Positions 17,543 through 26,958 are shown, counted from the first letter of the stretch. The stretch: 61,895 bases of DNA from Lysobacteraceae bacterium SCN 69-320 (GCA_001725155.1 MEFP01000024.1:1-61895); one strand, 5' to 3'. Translations and numbers: made by a program. The notes: generated from the sequence alone by a model not told the origin.

Positions 17543-18175
17543 ATGCACGCACGCGACCACGCCGAGCTGCGTTATCTCGCGCTCGGCGATTCCTACACCA
17601 TCGGCGAAGCGGTCGACCCGGCCTTGCGCTGGCCGCAGCAGCTCGTCGCGCGACTGCGCGAGGATGGCATGGCGATCGCCGATCCGCAGATCGTCGCGGT
17701 CACCGGCTGGACTACCGACGAACTGTCCGCCGGCATGGATGCGGCCACGCTGGTGCCGCCGTACGATCTCGTCAGCCTGTCGATCGGCGTGAACAACCAG
17801 TACCGCGGCCGCGATCCGCAGAATTACCGGCGCGAGTTCGCCGCACTGCTGCAGCGGGCGATCGCCCTGGCCGGGCGGCGCGCGGCACGCGTCTTCGTCG
17901 TGTCGATTCCGGACTGGGGCGTCACACGCTTCGGCCGTGAATCCGGCCGTGACGTCGCCGCGATCGGGCGCGAGCTCGACACATTCAACGCGATCAACCG
18001 CGACGAAGCCCTGCGCCAGCAGGTCGCCTGGGCCGACGTGGCGGCGATCTCGCGCACGGCCGGCGCTGCAGCAGCCGAGCTCGCCGACGACGGCCTGCAT
18101 CCGTCGGGCCGGCAATACACTGGCTGGCTGACGACGATCCTGCCGGCGGCGCTGACCGCGCTGTCATCGCCCTGA
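17543..18175 (+). CDS. SGNH/GDSL-family hydrolase
   Basis: A 210-residue protein with the four SGNH blocks: GDSYTIG with the catalytic Ser17, a glycine in block II (TGWTTDEL), GVNNQYRG with the oxyanion Asn, and DGLHPSGRQY with the Asp-His pair. It has no signal peptide from this start. Members are esterases, lipases or acylhydrolases; the substrate is not evident. It starts 16 bp after the aminotransferase stop and is probably cotranscribed with it. Confidence 0.9.
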   Translation: MHARDHAELRYLALGDSYTIGEAVDPALRWPQQLVARLREDGMAIADPQIVAVTGWTTDELSAGMDAATLVPPYDLVSLSIGVNNQYRGRDPQNYRREFAALLQRAIALAGRRAARVFVVSIPDWGVTRFGRESGRDVAAIGRELDTFNAINRDEALRQQVAWADVAAISRTAGAAAAELADDGLHPSGRQYTGWLTTILPAALTALSSP

Positions 18176-18244
18176 CCCGGTTCGGCAACGCGCGCGATAC
18201 CTGCGCCCTCTAGCCTTGTTGCGGCTTGGCTACCGGGGCGTCCC

Positions 18245-19075
18245 ATGGACCGCCTGCGCTTCCGCAGCATCTTCATTTCCGACGTGCACCTGGGCACGCG
18301 CGACTGCCGCGCGGATTTCCTGCTCGACTTCCTGCGCTCCACGCGCTGCGAACAGCTCTATCTCGTCGGCGACATCATCGACCTGGAAGCCATGGAACAG
18401 GCGCCGTACTGGCCGGCGCGGCACAGCGAGGTGCTGGCCGAGTTTCTCGACCTCGCCGCACGCGGCACCGCGGTCACCTACATCCCGGGCAATCACGACG
18501 CCAGCCTGCGCGGCCTGGCCGGCCAGCGCCTGGGCGCGATCGAAGTCGCGCTCGACGCGATCCACACCACCGCCGACGGCAAGCGCCTGCGCGTCAGCCA
18601 CGGCGACGAGTTCGATCCGGAACACCAGGGCAAGACCTGGCTGACCTGGTTCGGCGACTACGCCTATCGGCTGGTCTGCCTGGCCAACCGCAAGCTCAAC
18701 GCCGTGCGCAAACGCCTGCGCCTGCCGTATTTCGCGCTGTCGATTCTGGCCAAGTCGCGCATCGGCAAGGCGCTGGCCTATATCCGCCACTACGAATCGC
18801 TGGCGACGGCGCGGGCGCGCGAACTCGGCCTGGACGGGCAGATCTGCGGGCACATCCACTTCGGCCATCTGGCCGAACACGACGGCATGCTCTATCTGAA
18901 CGACGGCGACTGGGTCGAGCACTGCACGGCGCTGGTCGAGCATCTCGACGGCACCCTGGAACTGCTGCACTGGAGCGAGCGCCGCGCCGCGCTGATGCGC
19001 GCGGCCGCCGGCGAGTCGCGGCCCCAGCCGGCGCCGATTCCGGCCTGGGCGCAGATACTCAGCGCGCGCGGCTGA
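18245..19075 (+). CDS. Metallophosphoesterase, UDP-2,3-diacylglucosamine diphosphatase family
   Basis: A 276-residue calcineurin-type phosphoesterase: SDVHLG near residue 11, GDIIDLEAM near 40, PGNHD near 81, SHGDEFD near 118 and GHIHFG near 199 supply the two-metal site. Sequence and length match the COG2908 group (LpxH and relatives), which hydrolyses UDP-2,3-diacylglucosamine in lipid A synthesis. Whether this is the main lipid A enzyme or the related second copy seen in many gammaproteobacteria cannot be told here. Confidence 0.85.
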   Translation: MDRLRFRSIFISDVHLGTRDCRADFLLDFLRSTRCEQLYLVGDIIDLEAMEQAPYWPARHSEVLAEFLDLAARGTAVTYIPGNHDASLRGLAGQRLGAIEVALDAIHTTADGKRLRVSHGDEFDPEHQGKTWLTWFGDYAYRLVCLANRKLNAVRKRLRLPYFALSILAKSRIGKALAYIRHYESLATARARELGLDGQICGHIHFGHLAEHDGMLYLNDGDWVEHCTALVEHLDGTLELLHWSERRAALMRAAAGESRPQPAPIPAWAQILSARG

Positions 19076-19178
19076 GGAAATCCGGGAGCGGGCACATCGC
19101 CCACATGACGGCGCGGCAGTCTCGCCACCCCGCACCGACGGCGCGCGGCGATCATGCCGCACGCCGTCTGCGTGGCGC

Positions 19179-21503
19179 TTACGGAATCTCGGTCACGTTG
19201 ACCGTGACGAGCGCCGAGGCCTCGTGGCCGTGGTCGTCGGTGATCGTGTAGCGGATCTGTCCCGGGCCGTTGGTACCGTGGATGTGCTCGAAGCGGATCG
19301 TGCCGTTCGCGTTGATCGTCAGCGTGGCCTGGTGCGGGCCGAGGTTCTGCACCGCGATCACGCGCAGGGTATCGCCGTCCGGATCGCTGTCGTTGGCCAG
19401 CACCGGAATATCCACACCGCCGCCCTTGAGCACGCCGATCTCGTCGTTCACGGCGATCGGCGGCCGGTTCGCGCCGGCACCGACCAACACGCTGACGCGC
19501 GCCGTGGCCGTCCCGCCACGGCCGTCGCTGACCACGTAGGTGAAGCCGTCGCTGCCCTCGAAGCCCGCAGCCGGCACATAGGTCACGCTGCCGTCGTCGT
19601 TGATTGCGGCCGTGCCGTGGGCCGGCATGCTGACCGAAGTCACGCTGAGCACATCGCCGTCGGGATCGCTGTCGTTGCGCAGCACGCCGATGCGCACGGG
19701 CGTGGCCGGTGGCGTCTGCGCCGAATCGTCGGCGGCGACCGGCGGACGATTGCCGGCCGTGCCTATCGTGACGGTCACCGTGGCGGTGTCGCTGCCGCCA
19801 CGGCCGTCGCTGATCGTGTAAGTGAAGCTGTCGACGCCGACATAGCCCGGCGCCGGCGTATAGCTGACCTGACCGGCGCTGAAGCTGACCGTGCCGTGGG
19901 CCGGCATCGAGGTGCCGGTGATCGTCAGGGGATCGTTCTCGGGGTCGGTGTCGTTGGACAGCACCGGGATGCTGGTCGCCGCCGCATCGCGCGCGATCGT
20001 GACCGCATCGTCGACCGCATTCGGCGCGGTGTTGGCGTAGACGCGCGGACTCAAGCTCGTCGTCGTCGTGCTGCGTTCGAAGCGATAGACGTCGACCGTG
20101 CGCTTGTGCTGTGCCGGATTGCGCAGCGCGCGCTCGATCCAGGCCGCCGGCGCGGCCACCGGCTCGCGCCGCCATTCGGTCGGCTGGGCCGTCGTCACCG
20201 GCTTGTCGGCCGGCACTTCGGTCTCCTCGACACTGAGGAAACCAATGTCGACGCGACGGTTCTTCTGCCGGTCCACCGCGCTGTCGTTCGGGAATTCCGG
20301 ATTCAGCTCGCCCTCGCCGCGCGCGTCGATCTGCTCGGCCGGAATGCCGTGCGCGACCAGATAGGCCTTGGCACTCGCCGCGCGACGCTCCGACAGGCGC
20401 TGGTTGTAGGCCACGCTGCCGACGCTGTCGGTATGACCGACGACGGTGATGCGGCTGACGCGCGAATTGCCGTTGAGCTTGACCAGCAGTTCGTCCAGCG
20501 CGGCGACCGCATCGGGGCGCAGATCCGACTTGTCGAAGTCGAAGAACGCATCGCCGTTCAGGCGCACGTCGTTGCGCACGAGGCGGACCTTGGGCGTCTC
20601 GGCGTCGGCGACCGCGGTCGGCGCGCCCTGTACGGCGCGATATTCGAACGGTGCCTGCGGCCGGTAGGTCTGGCCGAACTCATAGCGCAGGCTCAGCCAG
20701 CCGCGCGTGTCGTTCTTGTCGATCTCGAAATCGCCGGACTTCTTCAGCTGTTCCCCGTCCAGCGACAGGCTCCAGCCGGTGTTGCGGAAATACTTGTCCG
20801 CACCGAGGGACAGGGTGACCTGATCGGAACTGAACTTGCCGCGCTCGTAGTCCAGGCCGCCGCGCAGGCGCCAGAGACCGCCGTCGAAATAACGGCCGAG
20901 GCGCACGCCGACGCCCTTCTCGTACGGGTGCTCGAACGCGTCGACGACCGTGCTGACGGTCTGGGTCTGGGTATACGCGTGGCCGTTCTCGACGCCGGTC
21001 AGCAAGGTATTCGTGACGTCGGTGCGACTGCCGACCTGGCGCTCGCCGGTCAGCGCGCCGGAAACGTAGCCATCGACGAAGAAATCGTTCTTCTGGTAGC
21101 CGACGCCGAGTGTGGCCTTGCGGTCGTGCCAGATGTTCTGGTCGACGGCGACGAAAGCCTTGGCCACGCGCACGTCGTCGGGATGGTCGATGCTGTCCTG
21201 CCGCGTCTTGCCGCCGAGCAGCCAGTGGTAATCCAGCTGCGCGCCGCCGGCACCGTGCTCGGCCAGCCAGAGCTGGGCGATCCAGGCCGAGTCGCCGTCG
21301 AAGCCGAAGATGCCCAGTGCCTCGCCGTTGACGTCGCCGTCCTGGTCGATGCCGAGGCTCACGCGCGCGTTCGACCCCACGTAGGTGATCGGAATGCTCG
21401 GATCGTTCGCCGCGGGCTTGGGCGGCATCCCGGGCTCTTGGGCGGAAACGGCGGTGGCGGACAGGGCCAGGGAAATGCTCAGGGCGAGCAGCGAGCGGCG
21501 CAT
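19179..21503 (-). CDS. OmpA-domain outer-membrane protein with three C-terminal Ig/cadherin-like repeats
   Basis: A 774-residue protein. The start at 21503 has GGAG seven bases upstream and opens a signal peptide ending near VSAQ (residue 21). Residues 40-280 are rich in alternating aromatic/glycine strands and look like a beta-barrel. Residues 315-425 form an OmpA-type peptidoglycan-binding domain: FFDFDKSDLRPDAV, VVGHTDSVGS and NRRVDI. After a linker come three repeats (about 490-585, 586-680, 681-774), each with an RPPVAADD or PNAVDDA start, a NDSDPDGD motif and DSFTYTISDGRGG, matching Big_9/cadherin-like domains. OmpA domains usually end the protein, so the added repeats are unusual. Confidence 0.88.
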   Translation of the reverse strand: MRRSLLALSISLALSATAVSAQEPGMPPKPAANDPSIPITYVGSNARVSLGIDQDGDVNGEALGIFGFDGDSAWIAQLWLAEHGAGGAQLDYHWLLGGKTRQDSIDHPDDVRVAKAFVAVDQNIWHDRKATLGVGYQKNDFFVDGYVSGALTGERQVGSRTDVTNTLLTGVENGHAYTQTQTVSTVVDAFEHPYEKGVGVRLGRYFDGGLWRLRGGLDYERGKFSSDQVTLSLGADKYFRNTGWSLSLDGEQLKKSGDFEIDKNDTRGWLSLRYEFGQTYRPQAPFEYRAVQGAPTAVADAETPKVRLVRNDVRLNGDAFFDFDKSDLRPDAVAALDELLVKLNGNSRVSRITVVGHTDSVGSVAYNQRLSERRAASAKAYLVAHGIPAEQIDARGEGELNPEFPNDSAVDRQKNRRVDIGFLSVEETEVPADKPVTTAQPTEWRREPVAAPAAWIERALRNPAQHKRTVDVYRFERSTTTTSLSPRVYANTAPNAVDDAVTIARDAAATSIPVLSNDTDPENDPLTITGTSMPAHGTVSFSAGQVSYTPAPGYVGVDSFTYTISDGRGGSDTATVTVTIGTAGNRPPVAADDSAQTPPATPVRIGVLRNDSDPDGDVLSVTSVSMPAHGTAAINDDGSVTYVPAAGFEGSDGFTYVVSDGRGGTATARVSVLVGAGANRPPIAVNDEIGVLKGGGVDIPVLANDSDPDGDTLRVIAVQNLGPHQATLTINANGTIRFEHIHGTNGPGQIRYTITDDHGHEASALVTVNVTEIP

Positions 21504-21794
21504 AAGGGTTCTCCGAAATCCATGGACAGGGGCCGAGCGGCGGCGATTATCGCGCAGTGCTGCGCTGCAAAGATCCCGCAACATGCAGCAGAAACGTGAA
21601 AACGACCGCAAAGCGAAGGGCATGGCCGGCATCGGGCACGGCGGAAAACCCTCAGCGGCACCGGCATCGCCCCCGACAGGGCCGAGGCCGGTCCACACCG
21701 ACCAGGGCGTCCGCCCCCTTGCCCGGCGCCGCGGGCGCCCGCATCTAGCCGGCGTTATCATCCCGCGCTTGCCCGCCTCGCTTCCCGGAATGCC

Positions 21795-22718
21795 ATGAAC
21801 CTCGACCCCGCTCTCCGCTCGCGCATTGACGCCCTGCTGCAGCAAAACCGCATCGTGCTGTTCATGAAGGGCACGCGCAGCGCGCCGCGCTGCGGCTTCT
21901 CGGCCGGCACGGCCGGCATCCTCAACAGCCTGCTCGACGACTACCTCAGCGTCGACGTGCTGGCCGATCCGGAGATCCGCGAAGGCATCAAGGCCTACGG
22001 CAACTGGCCGACGATTCCGCAGCTTTACGTAGCCGGGGAACTGGTCGGCGGCGCCGACATCGTTGCCGGCATGGCCAACAGCGGCGAGCTGCACGAACTG
22101 TTCGGCCTGCCCAAGCCCGACCGCACGCCGCCGACGATCACGATCACCGAGGCGGCCGCCGAAGCCATGCGCGCCGGCCTGGCCGACAGCGGCGGAGCGG
22201 CCCTGCATCTGGCCATCGACGCGCGCTTCCAGGCGCAGTTCTTCCTGCGCGAAGCCGAAGGCCACGAGATCCGCGCCCACGCCAACGGTATCGACATCCT
22301 CATGGACGTGACCACGGCGCAGCGCGCACGCGGCATCGTCATCGACTGGGTCGACACGGTGCAGGGCAGCGGCCTGTCCATCAGCAACCCGAACGCGCCG
22401 CCGACGGTACAGCCGCTGGACGTGCACGGCCTCGAGGCGCGGATGGCGCGCGGCGACATCACCGTCATCGACGTGCGTCCGGCCGCCGACCGCGCGCTCG
22501 CGCCGTTCGCCGCGGCGCAGGTGCTGGACGAGGACAGCCTCGCGCAACTGTCGGCGCTGCCGAAAGACCAGCCGCTGGCGTTCCTGTGCCATCACGGCAA
22601 CTCCAGCCGCAGCGCGGCCGAGCATTTCCGCAGCCTGGGCTTCCGCCAGGTGTTCAACGTCGAAGGCGGCATCGACGCCTGGTCGCGCCTGATCGACGCG
22701 TCGGTCCCGCGTTACTGA
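21795..22718 (+). CDS. Monothiol glutaredoxin fused to degenerate IscA-like and rhodanese domains
   Basis: A 307-residue fusion. Residues 1-105 are a Grx4-type monothiol glutaredoxin with CGFS in APRCGFSAG and WPTIPQLYVAGELVGG; such proteins carry iron-sulfur clusters with glutathione. Residues 112-205 resemble the A-type carrier fold (GSGLSISNPNAPP), but the three cluster-binding cysteines of IscA are absent. Residues 212-307 are a rhodanese domain with the catalytic Cys in FLCHHGNSSRSA. Combining a cluster carrier with a sulfurtransferase suggests a role in cluster assembly or sulfur handling. Similar fusions are known in Xanthomonadales. Confidence 0.9.
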   Translation: MNLDPALRSRIDALLQQNRIVLFMKGTRSAPRCGFSAGTAGILNSLLDDYLSVDVLADPEIREGIKAYGNWPTIPQLYVAGELVGGADIVAGMANSGELHELFGLPKPDRTPPTITITEAAAEAMRAGLADSGGAALHLAIDARFQAQFFLREAEGHEIRAHANGIDILMDVTTAQRARGIVIDWVDTVQGSGLSISNPNAPPTVQPLDVHGLEARMARGDITVIDVRPAADRALAPFAAAQVLDEDSLAQLSALPKDQPLAFLCHHGNSSRSAAEHFRSLGFRQVFNVEGGIDAWSRLIDASVPRY

Positions 22719-22917
22719 GTGTTTCTCCGGGGAACCGTCCTTGCGGAAATCCCCCGATGACGTTCATGTTGCAGCGGATCGCCGTTGCGCCCGCCGTCGC
22801 TCCGGCGACGGCCGAGCGGCTGCATGAGCCGCTGTTATACTCGATCGCATCGTTCGCATCGGGTCCTCTCGATCGGATCCGCTGCACCCAGTCTGGCTTC
22901 AACAGGGGAGACAGTCG

Positions 22918-23247
22918 ATGCGCGCAGCAATGATGACAATGGCGCTTGCGGTGTTGCTCACCGCCTGCGGCGGCGGCCGTGAACTGACCGCTGCCCGCGT
23001 CTGCGAGGCCGCGGTCAAGAACAAACTCGCCGGACGCACGTTCGAGCTCGACCCCAAGGCGCTGGCCGCGCGCGCGAAGGCCGAGAGCGGCGACATCCTC
23101 TCGCTGAATTCCGAGATCGTGTTCGACCGGGGCCTGACCAGCGAGTACAAGCAGACCTTCGACTGCAAGGTCCGCTTCGAAGGCGACAAGGAACCCGCCG
23201 TGATCCTGCTCCAGTTCAACTGGAGCATGGAAGAGCCCAAGAAGTAA
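22918..23247 (+). CDS. Small putative lipoprotein
   Basis: A 109-residue protein. The ATG at 22918 is preceded by GGGGAGA at a good distance. The lipobox LLTAC places the modified Cys at residue 17. The mature part has two further cysteines (VCEAA, FDCKV) that may form a disulfide, and ends NWSMEEPKK. I do not recognise the family; it is probably anchored in the outer membrane on the periplasmic side. Confidence 0.75.
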   Translation: MRAAMMTMALAVLLTACGGGRELTAARVCEAAVKNKLAGRTFELDPKALAARAKAESGDILSLNSEIVFDRGLTSEYKQTFDCKVRFEGDKEPAVILLQFNWSMEEPKK

Positions 23248-23316
23248 CCATCGCGCCGATCCTGCGCGAGCCGCCGGCGACGCGGCGCAGACGGTCCGCG
23301 CGCGCCGCCGTGGCGG

Positions 23317-24087
23317 TCAGAAGCGCAGGTGCTTGACCGACTTGCCCTCGTCGCGGATTTCCTTGAGCGCGTCGATGCCGATGCGGATCTGCGCCTCGAC
23401 GAATTCGCCGGTGACCTTGCGATCGCTTTCCTCGGTCTTCACGCCCTCGGGAATCATCGGCTGGTCGGACACCAGCAGCAGCGCGCCGGTCGGAATCTTG
23501 TTGGCGAAGCCGACGCTGAACACCGTCGCGGTTTCCATGTCGATGGCCATGCAGCGCGTGCGCCGCAGGTAGGACTTGAACGCGTCGTCGTGCTCCCAAA
23601 CGCGGCGGTTCGTCGTGTAGACCGTGCCGGTCCAGTAGTCGCGGCCGTGGTCGCGCACCGTCGAGGATACGGCGCGCTGCAGGGTAAACGCCGGCAGTGC
23701 CGGCACTTCCGGCGGAAAGTAGTCGTTGGACGTGCCTTCGCCGCGCAGTGCCGCGATCGGCAGGATCAGGTCGCCGAGCTGGTTCTTTCTCTTGAGACCG
23801 CCGCACTTGCCGAGGAACAGGACGGCACGCGGCATGATCGCCGACAGCAGGTCCATGATCGTGGCGGCCGTCGGGCTGCCCATGCCGAAGTTGATGATGC
23901 TGAGACCGTCGGCGTGGGCGCTGGGCATGGCCTTGTCGCGTCCGCGGACTTCGACCCCATGCCACTGTGCAAACATTTCCACATAGTTACTGAAATTGGT
24001 CAGCAACACGTACTTGCCGAAGTCTTCCAGCGGCACGCCGGTATAGCGCGGCAGCCAATTGCTGACGATGTCTTTCTTGTCTTTCAT
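23317..24087 (-). CDS. amn: AMP nucleosidase
   Basis: A 256-residue protein from the ATG at 24087, which has GGGGAAAG upstream. It shows the nucleoside phosphorylase fold marks: INFGMGSPTAATIMDLL, FLGKCGGL, and CMAIDMETATVFSVGF with the catalytic region near the end of the core. This is the short form that lacks the N-terminal regulatory domain of the E. coli enzyme (about 480 residues). It splits AMP into adenine and ribose 5-phosphate. It stands alone on the minus strand. Confidence 0.88.
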   Translation of the reverse strand: MKDKKDIVSNWLPRYTGVPLEDFGKYVLLTNFSNYVEMFAQWHGVEVRGRDKAMPSAHADGLSIINFGMGSPTAATIMDLLSAIMPRAVLFLGKCGGLKRKNQLGDLILPIAALRGEGTSNDYFPPEVPALPAFTLQRAVSSTVRDHGRDYWTGTVYTTNRRVWEHDDAFKSYLRRTRCMAIDMETATVFSVGFANKIPTGALLLVSDQPMIPEGVKTEESDRKVTGEFVEAQIRIGIDALKEIRDEGKSVKHLRF

Positions 24088-24349
24088 GCTTTCCCCGTAG
24101 TTACCCGCGTGGCGGGACAGGGTTACCGGCGACGCCACGCCGGCGATGTTCTCGTTATAAGCGCGCGCATGATAGCACGCCGGCACCCCCGACCCGGCTG
24201 CCGCGGCATCGCGGTCGATGGCAGCTATACCCCGTTGCCGTCGTCCGGTACCGCGGCGGATGCGGCACGCTGCCTGGCGGCGCGACCGCTGGCACCGGCG
24301 CGGCCGATCGCGCAAGCTGGGCCCTCGTCTGTCTGCCGCCGGAGGCGCC

Positions 24350-24979
24350 ATGAACGTGCAGTGGTATTTCGACTTCATTTCGCCGTTCGCCTGGCTGCAG
24401 CTGCCCAAGGTGCTCGCCTTGCGCGAGCGGATCGAGATCGAGCCCGTGCCCATCCTGTTCGCGGCGGTACTCGACAAGCTGGGCCAGCTCGGCCCGGCGG
24501 AGATTCCGGGCAAGCGCGATTTCACCTACCGCTTCGTGCTGTGGCAGGCCGCACGCGACGGCGTGCCGTTGCGTTTTCCGCCGGCGCATCCGTTCAATCC
24601 GCTGGCGGCGCTGCGCCTGTGCATCGCCGCCGGCGGCGGCTGGGATGCGGTGCAGGCCCTGTTCGCGCAGATCTGGCAGCGTGGCGAAGCCGCGGATACG
24701 CCCGATTCCCTGCGCGCGACGGCGGCGGCGCTCGGCGTTGCCGAACTCGAAAGCGCGCTGGCCGATGCAGCCGTCAAGCAGCGCCTGCGCGAGAACACCG
24801 AGCAGGCGCTGGCGCATGGCGTGTTCGGCGTGCCGACCCTGCGCATCGCCGGCGAACTGTTCTGGGGCAACGACGCCACGGCGATGGCGCTGGACTATCT
24901 GGCCGATCCGCAGCGCTTTTGCACGGCCGAATTCCGGCGCATCGCGGCACTGCCCGAAGCGGTACGCCGCGTGCGCTGA
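24350..24979 (+). CDS. 2-hydroxychromene-2-carboxylate isomerase (DsbA family)
   Basis: A 209-residue protein from the ATG at 24350 with GGAGG four bases upstream. It opens with WYFDFISPFAWLQLP, where Ser of SPF replaces the CxxC of DsbA, and carries the GVFGVPTLRIAGELFWG cis-proline region near residue 160. This pattern fits the kappa-class isomerases of naphthalene-type degradation, which need glutathione. No other aromatic catabolism gene is nearby, so the physiological substrate is open. Confidence 0.85.
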   Translation: MNVQWYFDFISPFAWLQLPKVLALRERIEIEPVPILFAAVLDKLGQLGPAEIPGKRDFTYRFVLWQAARDGVPLRFPPAHPFNPLAALRLCIAAGGGWDAVQALFAQIWQRGEAADTPDSLRATAAALGVAELESALADAAVKQRLRENTEQALAHGVFGVPTLRIAGELFWGNDATAMALDYLADPQRFCTAEFRRIAALPEAVRRVR

Positions 24980-25008
24980 AGCGCCCCGCCGCCACGGCGG
25001 GGCGCTTC
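24978..25008. terminator. Bidirectional terminator between convergent genes
   Basis: A perfect 14-bp stem (24978-24991 with 24995-25008) and a 3-base loop, placed between the stops of the isomerase gene (plus) and the secreted protein gene (minus). There is no long T-run on either side. Confidence 0.75.
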
Positions 25009-25027
25009 GTTCGATCCCGTTCCGGGC

Positions 25028-25483
25028 TTATTCCTTCGGCGGATTCTTGGCCGCCTCGGCACCCTTGGGATTCGGCGTGCGCGCGGCTTCGCTCATTTCC
25101 GCGCTCTCGGTGGTACCCGGTTCCTGGCACTTCACGCCGAACGTCGTGCCCCAGGTCTGGAACGTCACCGAGGACGGGCTGGCCGCGACGCGCTTGATGT
25201 TCTCCGGCGAGCACTTCTTGGTCTCGCCGGCCAGCGCGTGCACTTCGACCGTGAAGTTCTTGCCGTCGGTGACGTCCTTGAGCGACTGGCACTTGGTCTG
25301 GCCGATCGCGAAGGAGTCGGACCACTGGGTCGCGAAATCCCCCGAGACAATGCGCATTTTTGCCGCGAAGCCGGCGCCGACGAGCAGGTGCACGCAGGCA
25401 TTGGACTGCGCCATCGCGGGAGCGGCGACGGTAGCGCCGATGGCCGCGGCCAGGACCACGCCGAACAGACGGAAGCTGAGCAT
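25028..25483 (-). CDS. Small secreted protein of unknown function
   Basis: A 151-residue protein from the ATG at 25483, behind AAGGGG. A signal peptide ends at AMAQSN (about residue 26). The mature part has four cysteines (ACVHLL, TKCQSL, KKCSPE, VKCQEP), enough for two disulfides, and a charged Ala/Pro/Lys-rich tail without secondary-structure signs. I do not recognise the family. It should be periplasmic or secreted. Confidence 0.75.
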   Translation of the reverse strand: MLSFRLFGVVLAAAIGATVAAPAMAQSNACVHLLVGAGFAAKMRIVSGDFATQWSDSFAIGQTKCQSLKDVTDGKNFTVEVHALAGETKKCSPENIKRVAASPSSVTFQTWGTTFGVKCQEPGTTESAEMSEAARTPNPKGAEAAKNPPKE

Positions 25484-25609
25484 GATGTACCCCTTTGCTT
25501 GTGCGCGCGAGTTCGGCGCCGACGGACGGCGGCTCCGGCGGAACCCGCCGCGCGAGCGATCCGACTGGATCAGGGGACCGGAGCGCGGACGATGGTAGGC
25601 CGCGCAACG

Positions 25610-25689
25610 GCAATTGGTATACAACTATATTTCATGATAGTTGCCAACTCGCATTTGCGCATTGAACGGAAAAGTGCAATTGGATATAC
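25610..25689. promoter_or_regulatory. AT-rich segment with repeated GCAATTGG motif and palindrome
   Basis: Within the 428-bp gap 25484-25911 this stretch is much richer in AT than its surroundings. GCAATTGGTATAC (25610-25622) recurs as GCAATTGGATATAC (25676-25689), and CAACTAT/ATAGTTG (25622-25628 and 25637-25643) form an inverted repeat with 8 bp between. It probably carries the promoter of the secreted protein gene and operator sites. The rest of the gap is GC-rich and shows no gene. Confidence 0.45.
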
Positions 25690-25911
25690 CGCAACAAGCC
25701 GGCGCAGCGGCCGTTTGCCGCAGCTTTTCCGCGTCCGCCTCGTACGCGCAGTGCCGGCGCCGACGCGTATCCGGCGCCAGCCGGCCCCGCCCGCGGCCGG
25801 TACCTGCTCTCGCGTTGCCGCCGCGCATTCGCACGACAGGCATGCGGCAACGCGTGCCGGCGCGCACCGCGAGCCGTGGCCGGCGCGGTCCCGCCCGCAG
25901 CGCCGCCGGTT

Positions 25912-26958
25912 TCAGGCCAGCAGTTCGCGCAGCGCCGCGAGCGCCTTGTCCACGGCCGCCGCATCGACGTCGAGATGGGTGACCGCACGCACCGTGCGCG
26001 GCCCCATCTCGCCCATGCGCACGCCGCGGTCGAGCAGCGCGGCGCAAAGGCGCGGCGCGTCGAAGCCGGCATGCATCACGGCGAAATAGACCAGGTTGGT
26101 CTCGACGCTCGCGAGATCGATCTCGAGCCCGGCTATCTGCGCGATGCCGCGCGCGAGCGCCGCGGCGTTGGCGTGATCGTCGGCCAGCCGCTCGACGTGG
26201 TGATCCAGCGCGTAGTCGCAGGCCGCGGCGATGATGCCGCTCTGGCGCATCGCGCCGCCCCAGCGCAGCTTGAGACGATTGGCCTCGTGGATGAATTCGG
26301 CGCTGCCGGCCAGTATCGCGCCGCCGGGCGCGCCGAGTCCCTTGGAAAAATCGATCCAGACCGAATCGAAGTCGCGCGCGTAGTCGGCCGCGGACACGCC
26401 GGTCGCGACCGCGGCATTGAGCAGGCGCGCGCCGTCCATGTGGGTCAGCAGCCCGCGCCCGTGCGCCGCCGCCGCGACGGCCTGCAGCTGGGCCAGCGGC
26501 CAGATCGTGCCGCCGCCGAGGTTGGCCGTCTGCTCGACCTCGACCAGACGCTGGCGCGGCGCGTACGGCCGGTCCGGACGCAGGGCCGCGGCCAGCTGGC
26601 CGGCATCGAAGCGACCGCGGTCGCCGGTCAGCGGATTCAGCATGACGCCGGCCAGCGCGGCCGGGCCGCCGCCCTCGAAACCGATCAGGTGCGAGGTGCG
26701 GTCGCAGATCACCTCGTCGCCGGGGCGGCAATGCACGGCCAGCGCGATCTCGTTGCACATGGTTCCCGACGGCAGGAACAGCGCCGCCGGCTTGCCGAGC
26801 AGGGCCGCGCAGCGCTCGACCAGGCGATTGACGCTGGGATCCTCGCCGGCGCGCTCGTCGCCGACCTCGGCGCCGGCCATGACGGCGCGCATCGCCGGCG
26901 TGGGCCGGGTCTTGGTGTCGCTGAAGAAATCCACGAAGTCGGGCATGACGCTGTCCAT
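25912..26958 (-). CDS. ltaE: Low-specificity L-threonine aldolase
   Basis: A 348-residue fold-type I PLP enzyme (344 if started at the ATG at 26946). Seen: FFSDTKTRPTPAMRAVM near the start, SGTMCNEIALAVH, HMDGARLLNAAVATG, and FSKGLGAPGGAIL with the PLP lysine. It splits threonine or allo-threonine to glycine and acetaldehyde. Family length is about 340 residues. It is divergent from the DUF4124 gene at 27030. Confidence 0.92.
   Translation of the reverse strand: MDSVMPDFVDFFSDTKTRPTPAMRAVMAGAEVGDERAGEDPSVNRLVERCAALLGKPAALFLPSGTMCNEIALAVHCRPGDEVICDRTSHLIGFEGGGPAALAGVMLNPLTGDRGRFDAGQLAAALRPDRPYAPRQRLVEVEQTANLGGGTIWPLAQLQAVAAAAHGRGLLTHMDGARLLNAAVATGVSAADYARDFDSVWIDFSKGLGAPGGAILAGSAEFIHEANRLKLRWGGAMRQSGIIAAACDYALDHHVERLADDHANAAALARGIAQIAGLEIDLASVETNLVYFAVMHAGFDAPRLCAALLDRGVRMGEMGPRTVRAVTHLDVDAAAVDKALAALRELLA

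Noticed and set aside
19224-21599. 791-residue open frame antisense to the OmpA-type gene
   Set aside because: Arg/Ala/Val-rich shadow without motifs; the minus strand holds OmpA and Ig-like signatures.
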